From assembly GCA_019241495.1 (NCBI GenBank), contig JAFAWZ010000181.1, positions 1 to 5,697 of the forward strand: DNA of 5,697 nucleotides, in the 5' to 3' direction. Both the position numbers and the translations under genes were made by a program. A model generated the notes under the pieces. The model was not told the DNA's origin. It did not search any database and saw only the letters and a program-made list of their open reading frames with translations. Shown piece after piece: positions 1 to 4,774 of the stretch (the stretch's first letter is position 1; each line of letters starts with the position of its first letter). This DNA comes from Acidimicrobiales bacterium (GTDB lineage Bacteria > Actinomycetota > Acidimicrobiia > Acidimicrobiales > Palsa-688).

Positions 1-722
1 CCGGCGGCGGTATCGGCCGCGGCATCGCGGCCGCCATGGCAGCCGCAGGCGCTCGAGTAGTCGTGGCAGCCCGCCGGGCGGAGAACGGCGAACCGGCCGC
101 CGCCGAGCTGCGATCGGCCGGCCACCAAGCCGCGTTCTTCCGGTGCGACGTCACCCAGCGAGACGACCTAGCCGCTACGGTCGAGTTCGCGGTCGAACAC
201 TTCGGTCGCCTCGATTGCTTGGTGCACAATGCAATCGACGGCGTGACCAGGCCCACGCCGGTCCAGGAACTTCTTCCTGAGACCTGGGACGCGGTTCGCG
301 CCACCGCCCTTCGAGCCATGTTCGACGCCGCTCAGATCGCCTTTGGCGAACTACGCAAGAGCCGCGGCGCGTTCGTCATCATCACGTCGAGCAGCGGAAT
401 GGAAGGAAGCGTCACGGCACCGGGATATGCCATGGTCAAGGCGGCCCAACGGGGGTTCGCCAAGTGCCTGGCTCGCGAATGGGGACCACATGGAGTCCGA
501 GTCAACCTGCTCAGCCCCCTCGCCCTCACCCCGGCCATGGCGCTTCGCCTGGCCGACAGCCCCACCTTCTTGGAGAAGCACCTGGCACGCGTTCCGCTCG
601 GGCGCATGGGCGACCCCGCCGCCGATATCGGCCCGGCCGCCGTGTTCCTGGCCTCCGACCTGGCTCGCTACACGACCGGCCACACCATCATGGTCGACGG
701 TGGCGAGTACATGGGCCTATGA
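1..722 (+). CDS. SDR-family NAD(P)-dependent oxidoreductase, 5'-truncated
   Basis: Classical short-chain dehydrogenase/reductase, expected to be a soluble cytoplasmic enzyme interconverting an alcohol and a ketone. The open frame runs in from the left edge. The first full codon is at base 3, and the ATG at 36 is internal because the nucleotide-binding glycine motif (GGGIGRG) lies before it. The leading bases cc would complete a Thr codon of a TGxxxGxG motif. 239 residues are visible, so about 10-15 are missing from a usual 250. In visible numbering, the catalytic Y142 and K146 sit in YAMVK, with Ser 13 residues before the Tyr. An ARR after the second strand suggests NADP(H). The C-terminal VDGG is typical. 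Oddities: the usual NNAG is HNAI, and the tetrad Asn (seven residues after W95) appears to be Ala102. The family call is firm; the substrate is unknown. It faces the HIBADH-like gene convergently. Confidence 0.93.
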   Translation, partial: GGGIGRGIAAAMAAAGARVVVAARRAENGEPAAAELRSAGHQAAFFRCDVTQRDDLAATVEFAVEHFGRLDCLVHNAIDGVTRPTPVQELLPETWDAVRATALRAMFDAAQIAFGELRKSRGAFVIITSSSGMEGSVTAPGYAMVKAAQRGFAKCLAREWGPHGVRVNLLSPLALTPAMALRLADSPTFLEKHLARVPLGRMGDPAADIGPAAVFLASDLARYTTGHTIMVDGGEYMGL

Positions 723-735
723 GCCGGTGCCGGCT
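722..735. terminator. Short GC-rich inverted repeat after the SDR gene, weak terminator candidate
   Basis: AGCCGG and CCGGCT flank a two-base centre directly after the SDR stop codon (equivalently a 5-bp stem with a 4-base loop). A hairpin here would be well placed to end SDR transcription or read-through from the convergent gene. There is no T tract on either side, so an intrinsic terminator is not demonstrated. Such short GC palindromes are common by chance in DNA of this composition. Confidence 0.25.
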
Positions 736-814
736 GAGATCCGTGCCTCCAGAAATCCGTGCCTCCAGAAATCCGTGCCTGCAGAAATCCGTGCCGACAG
801 AAATCAGTGTTCGG
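735..814. repeat. 16-bp tandem direct repeat, about five units
   Basis: Units begin at 735, 751, 767, 783 and 799 with consensus AGAAATCCGTGCCTSC. Units 2 and 3 differ by one base, unit 4 differs near its 3' end, and units 1 and 5 are more diverged. The array fills nearly all of the gap between the two convergent genes. Its last unit contains the stop codon of the minus-strand dehydrogenase (804-806), so it reaches into coding sequence. A 16-base period is not a multiple of three, which argues against a repetitive peptide. The direct units do not pair with each other as hairpins. It looks like a minisatellite (VNTR-like) array that grew by slippage; a binding role is possible but unsupported. 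Confidence 0.85.
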
Positions 815-1688
815 CCGCCATCCAGGTGTCCCACAGGGTAGCGATGACGCTGTAGTCACTGCGGGCCATGCCTTGGGCCACGGCGATCTCGTAGACGCTG
901 TGCGCGGCCTGGATGGCAAAGAGAGGGATGCCCGCGAACTGGGCAAACCGCAGAGCCAGCTCCGAGTCCTTGCGGGCCGCCTCCACCGCCATGCCGCCGT
1001 CGAAGTTGCCGTCCCTCAAGCGTTCGCCGATCCGGTGGGTCAACGGGCGCAAGAGGCCAGCCTCGGGATCGCTCAGAAGCTCGACGACAGTGGCTAGGGA
1101 CAGCCCAGCCGATGCGCCCATAGCGACCGCCTCGCCGAGGACGACGTAGACGGCATGGGCCACCGCGTTGTTGACCACCTTGGCGGCCATCCCCGTGCCG
1201 ACCCCGCCGAGATGCCGCTGGTGTGAGGTCAACGCGTCGAGGACCGGTTGGATGGTCGGAGTCGAAGCCGGGTCTCCACCGATGAGAAGCGACGTGGTCC
1301 CCTCTTCGACGGACTTCACCCCGGACAGGATCGCCGCGTCGACGTACGCGATGCCCCGTTCGTGACATATGGCGGCAGCTTCGCGGGCATCCTCCGGGGT
1401 GATCGTGCTGGTCTCGATGACCGCGCCTCCGGGCCCCCACAGCCCCGAGAGACGCTTGACGATCTCGAGGCTCACCGCCGGACGGGGCAAGGACAACACC
1501 ACGGTGTCAACTCCGGCCACGACGGCATCGAGCGACCCGAGCACCTCCACCCCCATGGCCGCGGCCCGCGCCGCGCACCGCGGATCTGGATCGTGGGCAA
1601 TCACCTTGAACCGGCGCAGCAATCGCCCGGCCAAGGCTGACCCCATGTTGCCGAGGCCCAGCACCCCGACTGCTCTCATCTCCGCCAT
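804..1688 (-). CDS. NAD(P)-dependent beta-hydroxyacid dehydrogenase, 3-hydroxyisobutyrate dehydrogenase-like
   Basis: 294-residue member of the 3-hydroxyisobutyrate / tartronate-semialdehyde dehydrogenase family, which interconverts beta-hydroxyacids and semialdehydes in the cytoplasm. It has an N-terminal Rossmann domain with GLGNMG (residues 11-16); Asp33 at the end of the second strand favours NAD over NADP. The C-terminal helical domain carries catalytic Lys170 in GMAAKVVNN and the family KD pair (K240-D241). Length is normal. The substrate-side motif, usually DAPVSGG, reads DAAILSG (117-123), so the Ser-Gly pair is displaced and the substrate may differ from hydroxyisobutyrate. The frame opens further upstream to 1808, but that part overlaps the GntR gene and does not look like this family. 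ATG at 1688 lies one base after the GntR stop, with a weak AGGG five bases upstream; ATG at 1679 is the alternative. Very likely co-transcribed with the regulator. Confidence 0.92.
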   Translation of the reverse strand: MAEMRAVGVLGLGNMGSALAGRLLRRFKVIAHDPDPRCAARAAAMGVEVLGSLDAVVAGVDTVVLSLPRPAVSLEIVKRLSGLWGPGGAVIETSTITPEDAREAAAICHERGIAYVDAAILSGVKSVEEGTTSLLIGGDPASTPTIQPVLDALTSHQRHLGGVGTGMAAKVVNNAVAHAVYVVLGEAVAMGASAGLSLATVVELLSDPEAGLLRPLTHRIGERLRDGNFDGGMAVEAARKDSELALRFAQFAGIPLFAIQAAHSVYEIAVAQGMARSDYSVIATLWDTWMAAEH

Positions 1689-1689
1689 C

Positions 1690-2439
1690 TCAGCCCTGCA
1701 CCGGATCGGAGCTCTCGATGAACATGAGCATGCGTGCCTCCCTCGCCTTGCGCATATGCCGGGCCGCGACCGCCTGGGCCCGCTCGGCATCTCCGGCCGC
1801 GATCGCATCGATTATCGCGGCGTGCTCAGCCAAGCCCTGTTCCCGGCGTTCCATGCTGTCGTAGGTGGACCGGCCGAATCGCCTCACTGCCTGCTCGACC
1901 TGGACCAGGAACCGGTGAAGATAGGGGTTATCGGCGGACGACTCCCGTATGGCCCGATGGAACGCCAGGTTCATCTCGGCGAGGGCCGAGCTGGCACCGT
2001 CGCTCGAGCACTCCGCCATGGCCGCGTGGATCTGCTCCAGGCGAGCCACCAGGTCCGGGTGGCCGCGCAACGCGGCGGCCCGGGCCGCCAGGCCTTCCAG
2101 GCTCTCACGCACGTAGTAGACGGCCAGCACCTCTTCCGGGGTCATCGCCTTCACGATCGAACCCCGGTTCGCGACCCGCTCCACCAGGCCGTCGTCAGCC
2201 AGCCGGAGGAGCGCCTCTCTGATAGGTGTGCGGCTGACGCCGAGAGCTGCGGCCAGGTCGCTCTCGCGTAACCAGGTCGAGGGGGGGATCACCCCGTCGA
2301 GCACCGCTTCGCGCAAAGCCCTCGTGACATCATCTGTGGTGCGGCCGTGCGCCGGCTCTCGCGACAAGTACGACGAAAGACGCGCCGACACCGGTGTGAC
2401 GAGATTCGCCGCGGCCTGGGCAGAAGGCCTGCCTCGCAT
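1690..2439 (-). CDS. GntR-family transcriptional regulator, FadR/FCD subfamily
   Basis: 249-residue DNA-binding regulator. An N-terminal winged helix-turn-helix spans about residues 34-99, with the GntR hallmark SRTPIREAL in the recognition helix and a wing near NRGSIV. An all-helical FCD effector domain follows (about 102-240). In this family the FCD pocket binds a small organic acid, often through a metal held by one Asp and three His. Here His161 (AFH), His206 (EH) and His228 (RHM) are present, but the usual Asp four residues before the first His is Asn157. Start: GAGGAG (2452-2447) lies seven bases before ATG 2439. An in-frame ATG at 2454 would add five residues, but has only AAGG ten bases away and overlaps that ribosome site. 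It is the first gene of the minus-strand pair and diverges from the ALDH operon, which it probably controls along with itself. Confidence 0.94.
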   Translation of the reverse strand: MRGRPSAQAAANLVTPVSARLSSYLSREPAHGRTTDDVTRALREAVLDGVIPPSTWLRESDLAAALGVSRTPIREALLRLADDGLVERVANRGSIVKAMTPEEVLAVYYVRESLEGLAARAAALRGHPDLVARLEQIHAAMAECSSDGASSALAEMNLAFHRAIRESSADNPYLHRFLVQVEQAVRRFGRSTYDSMERREQGLAEHAAIIDAIAAGDAERAQAVAARHMRKAREARMLMFIESSDPVQG

Positions 2440-2474
2440 TGCTCGACTCCTCATAGCGGAGCTACCTTAATTGC
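2440..2474. promoter_or_regulatory. Divergent promoter region between GntR and ALDH operons
   Basis: Only 35 bases separate the two chosen start codons, so promoters for both transcripts must be compressed here or extend into the coding regions. On the + strand, TACCTT (2463-2468) fits the -10 pattern TAnnnT and ends exactly seven bases before A2475. TTGCTC (2439-2444) lies 18 bases upstream of it as a partial -35. On the - strand, TAAGGT (2469-2464) also fits TAnnnT and would start transcription near 2457, ahead of the GntR ribosome site; no -35 is visible for it. The two -10 candidates overlap. This is pattern matching only. Confidence 0.35.
2447..2452 (-). promoter_or_regulatory. Ribosome binding site that decides the GntR start
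   Basis: On the minus strand GAGGAG is followed by seven bases and then ATG at 2439-2437. This is a strong Shine-Dalgarno site, and it favours the second in-frame ATG over the first at 2454, whose own codon overlaps the site. Confidence 0.65.
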
Positions 2475-2480
2475 ATGCAA
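2471..2480. promoter_or_regulatory. Perfect 10-bp palindrome TTGCATGCAA, candidate GntR operator
   Basis: TTGCATGCAA reads the same on both strands. It covers the ALDH ATG (2475) and abuts the candidate -10 elements. FadR-type GntR proteins bind as dimers to short palindromes of TTGT-N-ACAA style, and usually act on their own divergent promoter, so both form and position suit an operator. A protein bound here would cover the proposed transcription start. It is a relatively AT-rich site in a GC-rich region. Binding is inferred. Confidence 0.45.
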
Positions 2481-3980
2481 CCTGCGCGCGCCAAGGAGAC
2501 GGCCTGGGACCCGGGAGACCTCGTGCGCGACAAATGGCCGGGAGCGGTCACCTCCGTGATCGCGGGACGTCGGCAACCGCCCGGCGAGCTGGAGCTGCTG
2601 CCCGTCGTCGACCCCTCGAGCGGGGCGACCCTCGTCGAGGTGGCCGACGCCGACGAGGCGATCGTGGACCAGGCTGTCGCCGCCGCCTCTGCGGCGTTCC
2701 GTTCCACGTGGGGCCGCGCCGAGCCAGCGGCGCGAGGTCGCGCGCTGATGTCGGTGGCCGGCGCGTTGCGAGATGCCTCGGAGGAACTGGCCCGTATCGA
2801 GACCCTCGACAGTGGCAAGCCTCTCTCGCAGGCGCGCGGAGACGTCGCTACCGCAGCTCGTTACTTCGAGTTCTACGCAGGCATGTGCGACAAGCTGTAC
2901 GGCGAGACGATCCCTCAGACCAGCGGGCTCGCCTACACGGTTAGAGAGCCGCACGGTGTGGTTGGTGTAGTGACCCCGTGGAACTCGCCTCTGGCCCAGA
3001 TGTGCCGATCGGTGGCTCCCGCGCTCGCGGCCGGCAACACGGTAGTGGTCAAGCCTTCCGAGTTGACCCCGCTCACGAGCACGTTGGCGGCCATGCTCTT
3101 CGTGGCAGCCGGCCTGCCAAGTGGGGTCTGCAACGTGGTGCCCGGCCGCGGGCCTACTGCAGGTGATGCCCTGTGCCGGCACCCTTCCGTGAAATACGTC
3201 AGCTTCACCGGCTCGGTAGGCACGGGACGGGCGGTCGCCGCCATCTGTGCAGACCGGGTGATCCCGTGCAGCCTCGAGCTGGGCGGGAAATCGGCGACGA
3301 TCATCCTTCCCGACGCCGATCTGGCCGCAGCCGCCGAGGCAGGCGTCTCCGCCGTCGTACGCAACGCCGGCCAGTCCTGCTTCGCTACTACGAGGCTGGT
3401 GACCCACAGGGCCGTCCACGACGAGCTCGTCGCCCGTATGGTCGACCTGTTCGACACGCTGACGATCGGGCCGGGGATCGACGACCCGGCTCTGGGGCCT
3501 CTCATCTCCGCCGCTCAGGCCAACCGGGCTCGGGGTTACGTCGAGCGAGCGATCCGGGACGGGGCGAGCGCGGCGAACGCCGCTCGCCATGACCTGCCCG
3601 AGGCTGGCTTCTACGTGGCGCCGAGCCTTCTGGTCGGCGTAACGAACGACATGGAGGTGGCGCGAGACGAAGTGTTCGGGCCCGTCCAATCGGTCATCGC
3701 GGTTGATGATGAGGAAGAAGCCATCGAGGTAGCCAACGCTTCTGCCTACGGTTTGGCCGCGGGGATCTTCACCTCGTCGCTCAGCGCGGCGCACCGTCAC
3801 GCCGCTCGACTCGAGGCCGGGCAGGTCCAGATCAACCGATATCCGCTCGGCGGCGTCGACACACCCTTCGGTGGTTACAAGCAGAGTGGTATCGGCAGGG
3901 AGAAGGGGCTCGAGGCCCTCCGCCACTACAGCCAGATCAAGACCGTGATCCTGCACCTCGATGGACCGAACGCCAGATGA
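2475..3980 (+). CDS. NAD(P)-dependent aldehyde dehydrogenase
   Basis: ALDH-superfamily enzyme that oxidises an aldehyde or semialdehyde to the acid in the cytoplasm. From ATG 2475 it has 501 residues, a normal length, with the full catalytic set: Asn170 in PWN (oxyanion hole), Lys193 and Glu196 in KPSE (cofactor ribose; the Glu favours NAD), Glu268 in LELGG (general base), nucleophile Cys302 in GQSC, Glu399 in EVFGP, and the C-terminal PFGGYKQSG. ATG 2475 has no Shine-Dalgarno at proper distance (GGAG is 13 bases away) but would suit a leaderless message. GTG at 2523, with GGGAG five bases upstream, would give 485 residues and is a real alternative. The catalytic domain is unaffected either way. 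First gene of the + operon; its TGA overlaps the next ATG. The motifs do not settle the aldehyde substrate. Confidence 0.95.
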   Translation: MQPARAKETAWDPGDLVRDKWPGAVTSVIAGRRQPPGELELLPVVDPSSGATLVEVADADEAIVDQAVAAASAAFRSTWGRAEPAARGRALMSVAGALRDASEELARIETLDSGKPLSQARGDVATAARYFEFYAGMCDKLYGETIPQTSGLAYTVREPHGVVGVVTPWNSPLAQMCRSVAPALAAGNTVVVKPSELTPLTSTLAAMLFVAAGLPSGVCNVVPGRGPTAGDALCRHPSVKYVSFTGSVGTGRAVAAICADRVIPCSLELGGKSATIILPDADLAAAAEAGVSAVVRNAGQSCFATTRLVTHRAVHDELVARMVDLFDTLTIGPGIDDPALGPLISAAQANRARGYVERAIRDGASAANAARHDLPEAGFYVAPSLLVGVTNDMEVARDEVFGPVQSVIAVDDEEEAIEVANASAYGLAAGIFTSSLSAAHRHAARLEAGQVQINRYPLGGVDTPFGGYKQSGIGREKGLEALRHYSQIKTVILHLDGPNAR

Positions 3981-4753
3981 CCTTCGAGCTCTACGCCATC
4001 AGGTACGCACACCGCGAGGGTCATCGGGCCGAGCACTTCTACGGATCAATCGACCGTCCCGATGAGCCGATGCCGCTCAGCTATTACGTGTGGCTCGCCG
4101 TCCAAGACGACCGGGCCGTGCTGATTGACACCGGGTTCACGGCCGAAACGGCCGCTCGAAGAGGCCGGACCTATGTCGTCTCCCCGGCAGAAGGGGTCCA
4201 GGCGTTGGGGATTGCTCCCGAGGCCATCGACACGGTGATCCTGACCCATCTGCACTACGACCACGCCGGGTGCACTCCAATGTTCGATCGGGCCCAGTTC
4301 GTCCTACAAGAAGCAGAGATGGCTTTTTGGACCGGTCGGCACGCGGCCCGCATCGGGCTGCCCCACCTGGTCGATCCCGACGACATCACGACCGTCTGCC
4401 AAGCGAACTTCGCCAACCGGGTCAGCTGGGCCGACGGCCACCTGCGGGTGGCACCGGGCATCGAGGTGCACCGGGTGGGGGGTCACACGACTGGCATGCA
4501 GATCGTGACGGTGGCCACCGCAGAGGGCACCGTGGTGGTCGCTTCGGACGCCGGCCATTTCTACGAGAACATCGAGACCGACCGCCCTTACGCGGTCCTG
4601 GACAGCGTTCCCGACGCTCACGCCGCCTTCGATCACATGCGGGAGCTGGCCGGGGGCTCCAAGAACATCATTCCCGGCCATGACCCGGCCGTCATGGAGA
4701 AGTACCCGGCGGCCCAGCCTCATCTGGCTGGCCTGGTCGCACGAATCGCCTGA
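3977..4753 (+). CDS. Metallo-beta-lactamase-fold hydrolase, AHL-lactonase-like
   Basis: 258-residue hydrolase of the metallo-beta-lactamase fold, closest by motif to the AiiA/AttM N-acyl-homoserine lactonase-like group, which opens lactone rings with a dinuclear metal centre. All predicted ligands are visible: H91, H93, D95 and H96 in THLHYDHAG, H170 in GGHTTG, bridging D191 in ASDAGHF, and H235 in PGHDP. No signal peptide is seen, so it is probably cytoplasmic. In AiiA a tyrosine three residues after the bridging Asp helps hold the substrate; here that position is His194, with Tyr196 nearby. The start codon overlaps the ALDH stop as ATGA, implying translational coupling, and there is no strong separate ribosome site. 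Co-expression with an ALDH and a flavoprotein suggests cleavage of a lactone or ester intermediate in catabolism rather than quorum quenching. The fold is certain; the substrate is not. Confidence 0.92.
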   Translation: MTFELYAIRYAHREGHRAEHFYGSIDRPDEPMPLSYYVWLAVQDDRAVLIDTGFTAETAARRGRTYVVSPAEGVQALGIAPEAIDTVILTHLHYDHAGCTPMFDRAQFVLQEAEMAFWTGRHAARIGLPHLVDPDDITTVCQANFANRVSWADGHLRVAPGIEVHRVGGHTTGMQIVTVATAEGTVVVASDAGHFYENIETDRPYAVLDSVPDAHAAFDHMRELAGGSKNIIPGHDPAVMEKYPAAQPHLAGLVARIA

Positions 4754-4760
4754 GCTCTCG

Positions 4761-4766
4761 GAGGAG
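4761..4766 (+). promoter_or_regulatory. Ribosome binding site of the flavoprotein gene
   Basis: GAGGAG lies eight bases before ATG 4775 in the 21-base gap after the hydrolase stop. This is the best Shine-Dalgarno match in the + operon and fixes the start of the flavoprotein. Confidence 0.7.
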
Positions 4767-4774
4767 CATCTCGA

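Noticed and set aside
36..38. ATG 36 as the SDR start
   Set aside because: The cofactor-binding glycine motif lies upstream of it in the same open frame, so the gene begins outside the window.
735..814. CRISPR array
   Set aside because: The units are contiguous 16-mers with no spacers.
1689..1808. N-terminal extension of the HIBADH-like protein to an ATG at 1808
   Set aside because: The extra 40 residues overlap the end of the GntR gene in another frame and are Arg/Ser/Pro-rich. The family begins just before GLGNMG, so ATG 1688 is preferred.
1369..2271. 300-codon + strand frame across the dehydrogenase-GntR junction
   Set aside because: It is antisense to two genes with clear family motifs; its own translation is low-complexity and unrecognisable.
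2441..2462. Second operator from GCTC/GAGC and CTCC/GGAG inverted pieces in the divergent gap
   Set aside because: The arms are only four bases long and overlap the GntR ribosome site; this is expected by chance.
2451..3956. 501-codon open frame antisense to the aldehyde dehydrogenase
   Set aside because: It mirrors the ALDH gene almost end to end. Its translation is rich in Arg, Gly and His with no domain motif, as expected for the reverse of a high-GC gene with biased third positions.
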